Origin: Myxococcota bacterium
Lineage (GTDB): Bacteria; Myxococcota_A; UBA9160; UBA4427
Direction: 5' to 3'
Assembly: GCA_041389495.1 (NCBI GenBank)
Contig: JAWKRT010000004.1
Location: forward strand, 248,001 to 312,000
DNA: 64,000 nucleotides
Shown here piece by piece: positions 1 to 9,069 of this stretch. The notes under the pieces are model-generated. The model was given only the letters and a program-made list of their open reading frames with translations, was not told the DNA's origin and ran no database searches. Made by a program: the position numbers and the translations under genes. Positions within the stretch are counted from its first letter, which is position 1. Each line of letters starts with the position of its first letter.

Positions 1-558
1 CGCTCGATCCTCGGCGACGCGCGGTCGTCGAAGATGCAGGCGACGATGAACCTGAAGATCAAGTTCCGCGAGTCGTTCCGGCCGTTCGCGCCCGCCGTGC
101 TCCGGGAGGACGTGGACGAGTACTTCGAGATGCGGCCGAACGAGGATTCGCCGTACATGCTGCTCGTCGCGCCCGTGCGTCCCGAGAAGCGCCTGCCCGT
201 CGACGACGACGGCCGGAAGGGCCTCGACAAGCTCAAGCAGCTCCGCTCCGTCGTTCCCGCGATCACGCACGTCGACTTCTCGGCGCGCGTCCAGACGCTC
301 GACGACGAGCGCCATCCGCGCTTCGCGGCGATCGTGCGACGCTTCAAGCAGCGCACGGGCTGCCCGGTCGTCATCAACACGAGCTTCAACGTCCGCGGCG
401 AGCCGATCGTCGAGTCGCCCGCGGACGCGTACCGCTGCTTCATGGCGACGAACATGGATGTCCTGGCACTCGAGAACTTCGTGCTGCTGAAGAAGCAGCA
501 GCCGGACGCGCAGGACATCGACGTCGCCGCCTACCTGGCGGAGTTCGCGCTCGACTAG
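1..558 (+). CDS. Carbamoyltransferase, C-terminal part (5' end outside window)
   Basis: The reading frame is open from base 1, so the gene begins upstream and only about the last 185 residues are present. The first residues read RSILGDARS, matching the GPRALGxRSILADPR region of NodU/CmcH carbamoyltransferases. Further on, VINTSFNVRGEPIV is the hallmark of the C-terminal (Carbam_trans_C) domain. Enzymes of this family transfer a carbamoyl group from carbamoyl phosphate, via a carbamoyl-adenylate, to a hydroxyl of a sugar or natural product. The next two genes are SxtJ-like and DUF5989-like, a set that recurs beside such transferases, and glycan genes follow. Carbamoylation of a surface sugar is therefore likely; the acceptor is unknown. 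Confidence 0.9.
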   Translation, partial: RSILGDARSSKMQATMNLKIKFRESFRPFAPAVLREDVDEYFEMRPNEDSPYMLLVAPVRPEKRLPVDDDGRKGLDKLKQLRSVVPAITHVDFSARVQTLDDERHPRFAAIVRRFKQRTGCPVVINTSFNVRGEPIVESPADAYRCFMATNMDVLALENFVLLKKQQPDAQDIDVAAYLAEFALD

Positions 559-583
559 ACGCGCGCGGAGTGGAGACGACGCC

Positions 584-1033
584 ATGGCCCAGATGATCGA
601 GCTCAACCTCTCCCCCGACGCGCGCACGCTGCGGCAGTTCGGCTTCATCGCACTCGGTGGCTTCGCCGCGCTGGCGGCGCTCGCCTGGTTCGAGAAGCTC
701 GTGTTCGCGGGCGGCTGGCTCGGCGCGGCGCGCCCGACCGTGGCCGGGGTGCTGCTCGCGCTCGGCGTCCTCGCGGCGCTCACGTCGCTCGTGTATCCGA
801 AGGCGAACAAGTGGCTCTTCGTCGGGCTCTCGATCGCCGCCTTCCCGATCGGGTTCGTGCTCTCGTACGTGATCCTCGGCGCGCTCTTCTTCCTCGTGAT
901 CACGCCGATCGGCGTGCTGCTGCGCGCGTCCGGGAACGACCCGATGAACCGCGCGTTCCGCGCGGACCAGACCAGCTACTGGACGGATTGCCGTCCCGCG
1001 CGACCGCCCGAGAGCTACTTCAAGCAGTTCTAG
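584..1033 (+). CDS. SxtJ-like small integral membrane protein
   Basis: This 149-residue protein is mostly membrane. Hydrophobic spans lie near residues 19-36, 51-71 and 77-113, the last probably a hairpin. The C-terminus is short and polar and ends in ESYFKQF. Size, topology and position directly after a carbamoyltransferase fit the SxtJ family, named from the saxitoxin cluster, whose biochemical role is not established. A GGAG lies upstream of the ATG. It sits 25 bases after the transferase and 35 before the next gene, so the three are probably one transcript. A role as membrane partner of the transferase is inferred from gene order. Confidence 0.75.
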   Translation: MAQMIELNLSPDARTLRQFGFIALGGFAALAALAWFEKLVFAGGWLGAARPTVAGVLLALGVLAALTSLVYPKANKWLFVGLSIAAFPIGFVLSYVILGALFFLVITPIGVLLRASGNDPMNRAFRADQTSYWTDCRPARPPESYFKQF

Positions 1034-1068
1034 CCTGGCGCGGCGACGCCGCGCGGGGAGGAGAAGCC

Positions 1069-1272
1069 ATGTCGGAGAAGAAGGACGCGAAGGACTTCGC
1101 CTCGCAGGCGGCCCGGGGCGAGCAGCAGGGCATCGTCAGCGAGTTCGTCGAGTTCCTGAAGGACAACAAGAAGTGGTGGCTCGCGCCGATCGTGCTGTCG
1201 GTGCTGGGCCTCGGCGCGCTCGTCCTGCTGGGCGGCAGCGCGGCGGCGCCGTTCATCTACACGCTCTTCTGA
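1069..1272 (+). CDS. DUF5989-like small membrane protein
   Basis: This 67-residue protein has a charged N-terminus (MSEKKDAKDF), an amphipathic stretch with EFVEFLKDNKKWW, and one transmembrane segment of about 20 residues near positions 38-58. It ends APFIYTLF. The FLKDNKKWWLAPI pattern before a single helix matches small DUF5989 proteins that follow SxtJ-like genes. A GGGAGGAG ribosome-binding site stands just upstream of the ATG. The function is unknown. Gene order suggests a complex with the carbamoyltransferase and the SxtJ-like protein. Confidence 0.75.
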   Translation: MSEKKDAKDFASQAARGEQQGIVSEFVEFLKDNKKWWLAPIVLSVLGLGALVLLGGSAAAPFIYTLF

Positions 1273-1438
1273 CCGGCGTGCGCGGGAGGCGCGGAGGGCG
1301 GGGCGAGCGCGGTCAAGGCGCGCTCGCGATCGAGCCGATGTGCCGTGGCGCGCGCCGCGAAGGCGGGTCGTCGGGGGGACGGCCCGGATCGCGGGGCGAG
1401 GCCGCCGGCCGTGCGCCGGCGGACGCGAGGCGGGGCGC

Positions 1439-2950
1439 GTGCGGGACTGGCTGATCAAGAGCGTCCTGCTCGCGTGGCCGCTGATCACGGTCGTCGTCGT
1501 CTCGTCGGCCCGCCCGGCGATCGCCGCCGCGTCGCTCATGCTGGGCACGATCCTCTTCCTGCCCACGCGCTTCGCCTTCGACTTCCCGCTGATCCCGCCG
1601 ACCGGCCGCGAGGAGATCGCCTCGCTCGCGCTCTTCGCGTCGGTGCTGTTCCTGCATCCGCGGCGCATCCTCCGCATCCGTCCGGGCCTCGGCGTCGAGG
1701 GCGTCGTCTTCCTGCTGATGCTGGCCTCGATCGGCACGGCGCTCACGAACGGCGACGTGCTGACCTACGGCCCGCGCATCCTGCCGCGACTCGTCCCGTA
1801 CGACGCCGTGTCCGACGCGGTGCGCGACTTCCTGCGCTTCTTCCTTCCGTTCGTGATCGGCCGCGCGATGTTCCGCTCTCGCCGCGACCTGCGCGATCTG
1901 CTCCTCGTGATCGTCGTGGCCGGGCTCGTGTACTCCGCACTCATCCTGATCGAGCTGCGCCTGTCGCCCCAGCTGAACCGCTGGATCTACGGCTTCTTCC
2001 CCCACTCGTTCCACCAGCACGTGCGAGGGGGTTCGTACCGCCCGATGGTCTTCATGCCCAACGGGCTGGCGGTCGGTCAGTTCATGTCGGTCGCGACGCT
2101 CGCCGCGGCCGGCCTGCTCGCGGCGCGCGCGCGCAACCTGCCCGTGGACGGACGCGCGGCGACCGCCTACCTCGGGAGCATGGTGGCGGCGTGCAAGGGG
2201 TACGCGTCCATCGCGTACTCGATCGTCGGTCTCGGCGCGATCTTCTTCCTGCGCCCGCGCCACCGCGTCGCCCTCGCGGCCGGGCTCGCCGCCCTCACGG
2301 CGACCTATCCGCTGCTGCGCAGCTACGACATGTTCCCGACGGAGGAGCTCGTGTCGGCGGCCTCGGCCGTCAGCGCGGCTCGCGCGCACTCGCTCGACTA
2401 CCGGTTCGTCAACGAGGACATCCTGCTCGTGAAGGCGCAGGAGCGCGTGCTGTTCGGGTGGGGCGGCTACAACCGCAGCCGGGTGTACGACGAGCGACGG
2501 GGCGGCAACATCACGATCACCGACGGCTACTGGATCATCCAGCTCGGACAGCGCGGCATCCTCGGGATGATCCTCACGTTCGGTCTGATCCTGATCCCCG
2601 TGCTCGTCGTCTACCGCCGGCTTCCCCGCGTGCGCGACCGCAGCGACGCCTCCCTGCTGGCGACGCTCGCGCTGATCGTGGCCCTGCTCGCGGTCGATCT
2701 GCTTCCGAACGGCCTGTTCACCTTCCTCCCGATCGTGCTGTCGGGCGCGCTGCTCGGCACCGTCCAGGGCATCGTCGAGAACGAGGCGCGCGCTGCGCGC
2801 GCGCCGGCGCGCGTCGCCGACCGCGGCGCGGCCGTCGCCACCGCACAAGGGTCGGGCCCCCCGGCCGCGCTCCCCGCGCCCGCGGCGGCGCGCGATGCGC
2901 GCGGGGCTTCGCTCGCCGCCGCGCGCCGAGGGGCGACGCGCGCTCGCTGA
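1439..2950 (+). CDS. O-antigen ligase/polymerase-like membrane protein (Wzy-type)
   Basis: About 503 residues with ten or more predicted membrane spans and one large periplasmic region, the layout of Wzy/O-antigen ligase proteins (Wzy_C-like). Inside the late loop, DYRFVNEDILLVKAQERVLF followed by GWGGYNRSR and TDGYWIIQLGQRG resemble the conserved loop of EPS polymerases. I chose the GTG at 1439 (VRDWLIKS) because the hydrophobic region starts right after it. An in-frame ATG at 1340 would add an Arg/Gly-rich stretch that looks non-coding. The C-terminal 50 residues are Ala/Arg-rich and probably disordered. The likely job is polymerising or ligating lipid-linked repeat units made by this locus. 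Confidence 0.75.
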   Translation: MRDWLIKSVLLAWPLITVVVVSSARPAIAAASLMLGTILFLPTRFAFDFPLIPPTGREEIASLALFASVLFLHPRRILRIRPGLGVEGVVFLLMLASIGTALTNGDVLTYGPRILPRLVPYDAVSDAVRDFLRFFLPFVIGRAMFRSRRDLRDLLLVIVVAGLVYSALILIELRLSPQLNRWIYGFFPHSFHQHVRGGSYRPMVFMPNGLAVGQFMSVATLAAAGLLAARARNLPVDGRAATAYLGSMVAACKGYASIAYSIVGLGAIFFLRPRHRVALAAGLAALTATYPLLRSYDMFPTEELVSAASAVSAARAHSLDYRFVNEDILLVKAQERVLFGWGGYNRSRVYDERRGGNITITDGYWIIQLGQRGILGMILTFGLILIPVLVVYRRLPRVRDRSDASLLATLALIVALLAVDLLPNGLFTFLPIVLSGALLGTVQGIVENEARAARAPARVADRGAAVATAQGSGPPAALPAPAAARDARGASLAAARRGATRAR

Positions 2951-3021
2951 CGCGTGCCGTTCGGGCATCCGTCCTCGCGGGTGACACTCGTCACGGGCCA
3001 TCGCGGCGGAGGTATCCGATC

Positions 3022-5196
3022 ATGCCCGCCACTCGAGAATGTCCCTCCGTGTGCCCGCGCGCGCGGACAGCGAGGTTCCCAACGGATATGGCCGTCTGTC
3101 GAAGTCACCCCGGAAGCCGCTCGCGCGTCGCGATGACGGCCCTCGCCACCATCGCTTCCGCCCTCGTCGCGTCGGCGTCGACCGCCGCGACGTCCATCGC
3201 GCTCGGAAGCCTGAAGATTCCCGCCCAGCAGGTCGCCAACTTCTATCCGTTCGACGAGACCGTGTACCACCAGGCCCAGAGCTGGCCCGAGTACGACGTC
3301 AGCTGCACGAAGGCCCCGTGCGCGTCGGGCAAGCAGCCGATTCCGGCGGCCTGGGGCTGCAGCACGCCCGACCCGGCGGCCAACGGCTTCGCCGACGCGG
3401 GCGCGATCGACTGCGCGGTCGACAACGCCCCCGCGCGGTCCGTCGTCTGGGTGCCGAACGGGACGTACGAGATGGGCGCCTACGGCGCGCCCGCCAACGC
3501 CATCACCATCAGCCGCTCCGACGTGGTGCTCCGCTGCCAGGACCCGAACCGGACGCGGTTCCGCATGTTCGACAAGCGCGTCGCGCACCAGTGCAAGGAC
3601 GACTCGGGCAGCTGGAACGCGAACATGTGCGGCGCGATGGCGGTGTCGATCGCGGCGCCCGACATGTTCCGGAACCAGGTCGGCTGGACGAACGGCTACC
3701 AGGCGGGCAACACGCAGATCGGCGTGTCGAGCAGCGCCGGCTTCTCGACGGGCGACTGGGTCATGCTCCAGATGGACGACGGCCGGGAGACGTGCGAGCT
3801 GATCGACTCGATTCCCACGCAGGCCGCTTCCGACCCGCTCCAGCGCAAGAACGTCTTCAACCACTACGCGAAGATCGTCGCGATCAGCGGGAACACGCTG
3901 ACGATCGATCGCCCCCTGCGCATGGACTACAACGTGTCCACCTGCGGCGCGAAGAAGGTCACGCTCATCGTTCCGATCGAGAACGTGGGCGTCGAGAGCT
4001 GCGGGTTCGAGACGAGCACCTCGACGGTCCGGACGGACTTCGGGAAGGCCGCGGGCCTCACGGTCGCGGCGGCCGCGAACTCGTGGATCGTCGGCAACCA
4101 CTTCCAGCGCTTCGACCAGGACGCCGTGCGCTTCCGCATGTCGATGCGCAACTGGTTCCAGGGAAACCGCATCGACGACGTCCAGGGAACGCAGTTCAAC
4201 ACCGAGGGGCTGCACGTCTCGAGCGGCGCCGCCGACAACGTGATCGAGAACAACGCGTTCATCCAGATGACCGTGGTCAGCAAGCAGGAGGCGGGCGCCG
4301 AAGGCAACATCTCCGCCTACAACTACACGCGGACGGCGGGCGCCTCGCCGCGCGAGAAGTCGTTCTTCAACCACGGGCGCTTCGTGCGCGAATCGCTGTG
4401 GGAGGGGAACGACGTCGATTCGGAGATGATGACGGCCGACCACTGGTGGGGGCGCAACGGCGCGCGCATCACCGTCTACCGCAACCGCGTCATCGGGCCG
4501 TCGTCGAAGTTCGCCGCGATCACGACGAACCGCGACAAGGACGGCACCTGGCCGATCGCCTCGGACCTCGTCTGGATCGGGAACACCGCTCCGTTCTACA
4601 TGCGCACGGCGGCCTGCGTGAACGGATTCCCCGGCTGCCTCGGGCCGCTCCACGACTTCGACGACCAGGTCGACGGCATGCACGTCGAGAAGAACCTCTA
4701 TCGCGATCCGCACGGGTTCCAGATCGACTCGCCGCTCTCGACGACGAACTGCGGCTCGGGCAAGGGCTCGTGCCCGAGCTCGAACCCGGGGCCGTCGCCG
4801 TCGCTCGGCACGAACGCCGAGGGCGATCGCGCTCCCGCGACCTGGTCGGGCGACACCATCCCGCCGAGCCTGTACCGCTCGACGACGCCGCCCACGTGGT
4901 GGTGCCAGGAGTCCTGCAGCTGGGCCGACGTGCACGCCGGCATCGGCGCCTGGGGCGACGACTTCAACGCGAGCTCCCTGTGCAAGCTGCCCGCGCAGAT
5001 CCTCTTCGAGGGCGGGACGTGCACGCCCGTGCCGGGCTCGGGCTACAGCGGGCCGCCGGCGGGCGGCGTGCCCGGCAGCGGCGGCGGCAGCACGGGCGGC
5101 TCAGCCGGTGGCGGAAGCACGGGCGGATCGAGCGGCGGTGGCACGACGACGCCGCCGTCCGGCCAGCCCCCGGTCGCGCCCTACCTGCTGCCCTGA
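3022..5196 (+). CDS. Secreted right-handed beta-helix protein with Gly/Ser tail
   Basis: About 724 residues. A GGAGG nine bases before the ATG at 3022 supports this start, although the signal sequence (MTALATIASALVASASTA, from 3133) begins later; starts at 3088 or 3133 are also possible. The mature part resembles pectate-lyase-type parallel beta-helix proteins. Successive short segments such as NSWIVGNHFQRFDQDAVRF, NWFQGNRIDDV and NVIENNAFIQM carry the typical Asn ladders. Many Cys and aromatic residues are scattered through it. The last 60 residues are a Gly/Ser/Thr/Pro-rich linker-like tail ending VAPYLLP. It may bind or cleave the polysaccharide of this locus or anchor at the surface. No catalytic residues can be assigned. 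Confidence 0.75.
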   Translation: MPATRECPSVCPRARTARFPTDMAVCRSHPGSRSRVAMTALATIASALVASASTAATSIALGSLKIPAQQVANFYPFDETVYHQAQSWPEYDVSCTKAPCASGKQPIPAAWGCSTPDPAANGFADAGAIDCAVDNAPARSVVWVPNGTYEMGAYGAPANAITISRSDVVLRCQDPNRTRFRMFDKRVAHQCKDDSGSWNANMCGAMAVSIAAPDMFRNQVGWTNGYQAGNTQIGVSSSAGFSTGDWVMLQMDDGRETCELIDSIPTQAASDPLQRKNVFNHYAKIVAISGNTLTIDRPLRMDYNVSTCGAKKVTLIVPIENVGVESCGFETSTSTVRTDFGKAAGLTVAAAANSWIVGNHFQRFDQDAVRFRMSMRNWFQGNRIDDVQGTQFNTEGLHVSSGAADNVIENNAFIQMTVVSKQEAGAEGNISAYNYTRTAGASPREKSFFNHGRFVRESLWEGNDVDSEMMTADHWWGRNGARITVYRNRVIGPSSKFAAITTNRDKDGTWPIASDLVWIGNTAPFYMRTAACVNGFPGCLGPLHDFDDQVDGMHVEKNLYRDPHGFQIDSPLSTTNCGSGKGSCPSSNPGPSPSLGTNAEGDRAPATWSGDTIPPSLYRSTTPPTWWCQESCSWADVHAGIGAWGDDFNASSLCKLPAQILFEGGTCTPVPGSGYSGPPAGGVPGSGGGSTGGSAGGGSTGGSSGGGTTTPPSGQPPVAPYLLP

Positions 5197-5214
5197 CCCG
5201 GGTCGGAACGCGCT

Positions 5215-6444
5215 TCAGCGGCGCCGCTCCGCCCGTGCGGAGCGGCGCCCGCCGGGCGCGTCGAGCACGAGCAGTGCGCACAGCACGAGCTGAGCGCCCG
5301 CCGCAGAGAGGTGCCGGCCGAGCGGCGAGGCCTCGAGCGGCACGAGAAGAACCCCCGCCACCCCCGCGACGTAGCCGACGGCGACCATCCACGACGCGAG
5401 CCGAACGCGGGCGGAAGCCGCCGCGTTCGCGCGCGCGACGGCCGCGGCGAAGACCTTGGCCGCCGCGACACAGAGCGCCGCGGATGCGGCGACGAGTGCT
5501 GCGACCGCGGCATCGCGCGGCGCCGGGCGCACCTCGGGCGCGATCGCGTACAGCACCGCGAAGTGGAGCGGCACGACGGCGAGCGAGGCCATTCCGCGCA
5601 GCTCGACCGCCCGCGCCAGCGCGGGCGCGCGCGCGATCGCGACGGCGATCGCGGCCGCGCCGCCGATGGCCGCAGGCACGAGGGGCGCATAGCCCGCCGA
5701 CATCACGCCGTAGCGGTTCACGACGAAGCCGTGGCTCGCGAGCAGGGCGCTGGTCGCAGCGCCGAGCGCACACAGGGCGGCGCCGAGCGCGATCACCCGC
5801 CAGGGCGCGCGCTCGAACGCGGTGCGGTGCCGGCCGAGCTCGCGGCCCGCCGCGAACCCGAGCAGCGGGATCGCGATCCACGGCAGGAGCGGGTAGGCGA
5901 TGCCCGGCGTCGGGGCGCGCCCGGCGAGCCGGAGCAGCCACGACGTCCCCGCGTCGGCCGCCGCGACGTCGATCAGGGGCGCGAGAAGGAAGCGGGCGAG
6001 CAGGACGCCTCCCGCAGCCGACAGTGCGATCCGCGTCGCGCCCCGCGCCCGCCGCAGCGGCTCGACCACCGCGGTCGACAGCGCGATGAAGGTCAGGAAG
6101 TCGACGCCGAGCCACGGGTCCTTGCCCCAGCGCCACAGGATGAACTGATCGGCGAGTACGAGGATCGCGAGCTTGCGCGCGAGCCCGTAGCGGTGGTGGC
6201 CACCGGCGCGCAGCGACTGGAGGCCGCTGCCGAACCCGGTCGCGAAGAAGAACAGCACCGGCGCGAAGCCGCCGATCGCGAAGAGCGCGTCGGCGAGCGG
6301 TGAGAGCGGGACGCCGGGCGCATACCAGGTCGCGACGGCGTGGTTCGCGACCATCGCGATCGCCGCGAGCCCGCGCAGCACGTCGAGCTCGGGCCACGGC
6401 GCCGCGACCGGCACGCGCGTCGCGGATTCGTCTCGTTCGGGCAC
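5215..6444 (-). CDS. Multi-pass acyltransferase-like protein (DUF1624/HGSNAT or acyltransferase-3 type)
   Basis: The N-terminal motif ELDVLRGLAAIAMVANHA is typical of membrane acyltransferases that take an acyl group through a conserved Arg and His at the first membrane span. About ten hydrophobic spans follow in roughly 409 residues. The GTG at 6444 has a GGAGG-type site five bases upstream and is preferred over an in-frame start at 6543, which adds an Arg-rich stretch. It probably O- or N-acetylates a sugar of the surface glycan. It runs opposite to the beta-helix gene, and the two stop codons face each other across a strong hairpin. The substrate is unknown. Confidence 0.6.
   Translation of the reverse strand: MPERDESATRVPVAAPWPELDVLRGLAAIAMVANHAVATWYAPGVPLSPLADALFAIGGFAPVLFFFATGFGSGLQSLRAGGHHRYGLARKLAILVLADQFILWRWGKDPWLGVDFLTFIALSTAVVEPLRRARGATRIALSAAGGVLLARFLLAPLIDVAAADAGTSWLLRLAGRAPTPGIAYPLLPWIAIPLLGFAAGRELGRHRTAFERAPWRVIALGAALCALGAATSALLASHGFVVNRYGVMSAGYAPLVPAAIGGAAAIAVAIARAPALARAVELRGMASLAVVPLHFAVLYAIAPEVRPAPRDAAVAALVAASAALCVAAAKVFAAAVARANAAASARVRLASWMVAVGYVAGVAGVLLVPLEASPLGRHLSAAGAQLVLCALLVLDAPGGRRSARAERRR
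5220..5249. terminator. Hairpin between convergent genes
   Basis: A perfect 12-base inverted repeat, GGCGCCGCTCCG and its complement, encloses a six-base loop (CCCGTG). It lies just past the stop of the beta-helix gene and overlaps the last codons of the convergent acyltransferase gene. There is no T-run on either side, so it is at best a GC-hairpin terminator or mRNA stabiliser that could serve both strands. Confidence 0.45.
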
Positions 6445-6644
6445 GCCCCCTCCCGTTCGCGGAGCGACACGGTATCCCACGCCGCGCGTCGCACGGCGAG
6501 TCCGATCGCCCCATCGGAGGCTCCACCGCCGCTCGTGAGTCACCGCGAGCGAGAAGGACGGGCGGTGTTGCCCTACGTTCGGCGCCGCGTCGGCCCGATA
6601 CGGGCCGCGCGCCGCAGCGAAGCGAGCCGCGGCAGGAGGAGCGC

Positions 6645-7457
6645 ATGTCTCGGAGCCCCTGGGATCGCATCCGTCCGATCGACGAGGACGCCATCCAGCG
6701 AGCCTTCGAGTCCGCGCAGCCGTTCCGGCACTTCCACATCGACGACTTCCTCGAGCCCGCGTTCGCGCGCGAAGTCGCCGCCGCGTATCCGAGCTACGAC
6801 GAAGCGCTCGCCCTCGGCCGCGAGTTCCAGGCGCTGAACGAGAACCTCAAGATCCAGGTGTGCGACCGCGCGCGCTTCCCGGAGCCGATCGCCCGCCTCG
6901 AGGAGGCGCTCGCCGCGCCCGAGTGGCGCGCGGCGCTGGAGCGCATCACGGGCATCCCGAAGCTCCTCGCCGACGACGAGCTCGTCGGGGGCGGCATGCA
7001 CATCATGGGGTCGGGCGGCCGGCTCGACGTGCACGTCGACTTCAACCTGATCGAGAACCGCGGCCTGCACCGGCGCCTCAACATCCTCGTGTTCCTGAAT
7101 CCGCGCTGGCAGGACGGGTGGGGCGGCGAGCTCGAGCTGTGGGACACCGGCGTCCGGCAGCGCGGCGCGTCGTTCGTCCCGAAGTTCAACCGCTGCGCCG
7201 TGTTCCAGACGAGCGAGATCAGCTTCCACGGCGTCACGCCGCTCGTCTGCCCCGACGGCGAGACGCGGAACTCGTTCGCGGCCTACTACTACACGCGCGA
7301 GGCGCCGGCCGGCTGGGACGGCACGCGCCACACGACGATCTTCCGAGCGCGGCCCGACGAGGCGCTCCGCGGCCACGTGCTGATGCCCGCGGAGAAGGCG
7401 TGGCGGCGGGTTCGCAACCGTCTGCGCGGCCTCGTCCGCAAGTCGCCGGCACGTTAG
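6645..7457 (+). CDS. 2-oxoglutarate/Fe(II)-dependent oxygenase (prolyl-hydroxylase-like)
   Basis: 270 residues, cytoplasmic. The iron ligands are visible: HVDFN gives the H-x-D pair, FHGVTPL gives the distal His, and the following ETRNSFAAYYYT supplies the Arg that normally binds 2-oxoglutarate. The core strand GGELELWD also fits the 2OG-FeII_Oxy_3 fold. The ATG at 6645 follows an AGGAGGA site four bases upstream; the longer open frame upstream is Arg-rich and non-coding in character. In polysaccharide loci such enzymes may hydroxylate a sugar, lipid or protein. The substrate here cannot be told from sequence. It is followed 30 bases later by the flippase. Confidence 0.8.
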   Translation: MSRSPWDRIRPIDEDAIQRAFESAQPFRHFHIDDFLEPAFAREVAAAYPSYDEALALGREFQALNENLKIQVCDRARFPEPIARLEEALAAPEWRAALERITGIPKLLADDELVGGGMHIMGSGGRLDVHVDFNLIENRGLHRRLNILVFLNPRWQDGWGGELELWDTGVRQRGASFVPKFNRCAVFQTSEISFHGVTPLVCPDGETRNSFAAYYYTREAPAGWDGTRHTTIFRARPDEALRGHVLMPAEKAWRRVRNRLRGLVRKSPAR

Positions 7458-7487
7458 GCGCCCCCCGCCGGCCCCGGAGCCCACCGA

Positions 7488-9059
7488 ATGGCGCGCGTGA
7501 CGCTCGGCCGCCTCGTCCGGAGCTCGGGGCTCGCGGGCCTCGCGCAGGTGGTGCGCGCGGCGAGCAGCATGGTGCTCACGCCCATCGTGCTCGGCGCCAT
7601 CGGGCTCGAGGGCTTCGGCGTCTGGGCGCTGCTCTTCAGCCTCTCGAACTCGATCAACGTGATCGGCGTGAGCTTCGGGAACGCCTACGCGAAGTTCACG
7701 GCCGACTTCGAGGCGCGGCGCGACTTCGATGGGCTGGCGGAGCGCGTCGGCGCCGGGCTCGTATTGATCGGCGGCGTCGCGGCCCTGGGGCTCGTCGGGC
7801 TCGCGCTCGCGAGCGAGTGGCTGCTCCGCATGAGCAGCGTTCCCGAGGCGATGCTCCCCGAGGCGCGGACCGGGTTCCTCATCGTCTGCGTCACCGTCTT
7901 CTCGATGCTGAGCATCGGGTGCGTGCGGCAGATCCTCGCCGGCCTCCAGCGCACCGACCTGAGCTCCGTCGGGCAGATCGCGACGTCGCTCGCCTACCTC
8001 GCGCTCGGCTGGACGCTCGTGCGCCGCGGCCACGGCATCGTCGGGCTCGCGGTCGCGAACCTCGCGGCCGAGCTCGCCGGCATCGCGCTCAGCTGGGTGT
8101 GGTGCCGGCGCGTGTGTCCGCAGCTCGTGCTGTCGCCGCTGCGGGCGACGCGCGCGGGGCTCCGCGAGGTCGTCGCGCTCGGCGGGCGTTTCCAGCTCGT
8201 CTTCGCGCTCAACTTCCTCAGCAACGAGGGCTTCAAGATCGCCCTCTCGAGCCTGCTCGGGCCGGCCGTGCTCGGCAGCTACGAGCTGGCGCGCCGGATG
8301 ATGCGCCTGTGCCAGACCGCCGCCGGCGCCATCCACACGCCGATGATGCCCGCGTTCGCGCAGCTCCACTCGGGGGGCGAGAGCGAGCGCGCGCGGCACA
8401 TGCACAACCGCGGGGCGCTCGCGCTCTTCACCGCCGCACTCGTCGCCATCGGGTTCGTCGCCGTCTTCGCCGAGCGGACGATGCTCGTGTGGACGGCCGA
8501 CCCGCAGCCGCTCGCGGCCTGGACGTTCCGCGCGCTCGCCGCCGCCTACGTCTTCAAGCAGCTCTCGAGCATGGCGACCGCGAACCTGCGCGGGCGCGGT
8601 GAGTTCCGCCTCGAGATCGGCTCGATGGTGTTCTCGCTCGTCGCGCGTCTCGGGCTGATCGTGCCGCTCTACGCCTGGCTCGACTACGCGGGCTTCGTGT
8701 GGAGCGAGGCCATCGCCCACGTCGCGACGGCGCTCGTGCTGCTCTGGCCGTACGCCGGACGCGAGGGCATCGCCCTCGGGCGCTTCTTCTGGGAGGCGGC
8801 CGCGCGCCCGACGCTGCTGCTCGCGCTCCCGCTCGCCGCGGCCTGGGCGGGCGCCCACGCGTGGCCTCTGCCGCTCGGCGACGTCGCGCCGCGCTGGCAG
8901 GCGTTCTTCGAGCTCGCGCTGTGGGGGGCGCTGTTCAGCGCTGCGTCTGCCGGGGTCGTCTGGTTCGGCCTGCTCGCGAGCGACGAGCGCGCCCGGCTCG
9001 GCCGCTCGCTCGCGCGAAGGTTCGGCCGCGGCCGGCGACCGAGCGCCGGCACCGCCTGA
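7488..9059 (+). CDS. Polysaccharide flippase, Wzx/MATE-like
   Basis: 523 residues with about 12 to 14 membrane spans. The N-terminus has the pattern of Wzx-type lipid-linked oligosaccharide flippases: a short basic start, then GLAQVVRAASSMVLTPIVLG and GLEGFGVWALLFSLSN. It would move undecaprenyl-linked repeat units from the cytoplasmic to the periplasmic face for the Wzy-like polymerase of this locus. The C-terminus is basic and cytoplasmic. The neighbouring glycosyltransferase gene is convergent, with its stop only 11 bases away. Confidence 0.85.
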   Translation: MARVTLGRLVRSSGLAGLAQVVRAASSMVLTPIVLGAIGLEGFGVWALLFSLSNSINVIGVSFGNAYAKFTADFEARRDFDGLAERVGAGLVLIGGVAALGLVGLALASEWLLRMSSVPEAMLPEARTGFLIVCVTVFSMLSIGCVRQILAGLQRTDLSSVGQIATSLAYLALGWTLVRRGHGIVGLAVANLAAELAGIALSWVWCRRVCPQLVLSPLRATRAGLREVVALGGRFQLVFALNFLSNEGFKIALSSLLGPAVLGSYELARRMMRLCQTAAGAIHTPMMPAFAQLHSGGESERARHMHNRGALALFTAALVAIGFVAVFAERTMLVWTADPQPLAAWTFRALAAAYVFKQLSSMATANLRGRGEFRLEIGSMVFSLVARLGLIVPLYAWLDYAGFVWSEAIAHVATALVLLWPYAGREGIALGRFFWEAAARPTLLLALPLAAAWAGAHAWPLPLGDVAPRWQAFFELALWGALFSAASAGVVWFGLLASDERARLGRSLARRFGRGRRPSAGTA

Positions 9060-9069
9060 GCGCGGCGCG

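Noticed and set aside
1030..1746. Minus-strand frames opposite the SxtJ-like and DUF5989-like genes
   Set aside because: The plus-strand proteins have clear membrane segments and ribosome sites; the reverse frames have neither.
1345..5196. Open frame of 1283 codons covering the ligase-like and beta-helix genes
   Set aside because: The first half is an out-of-frame, Arg/Pro-rich shadow of the ligase-like gene. Only the part from 3022 on has a ribosome site, signal peptide and protein-like composition.
6573..8858. Long antisense open frames across the oxygenase and flippase genes
   Set aside because: Antisense frames stay open by chance in very GC-rich coding DNA. Translations are Arg/Glu/Asp/His-rich with no motif.
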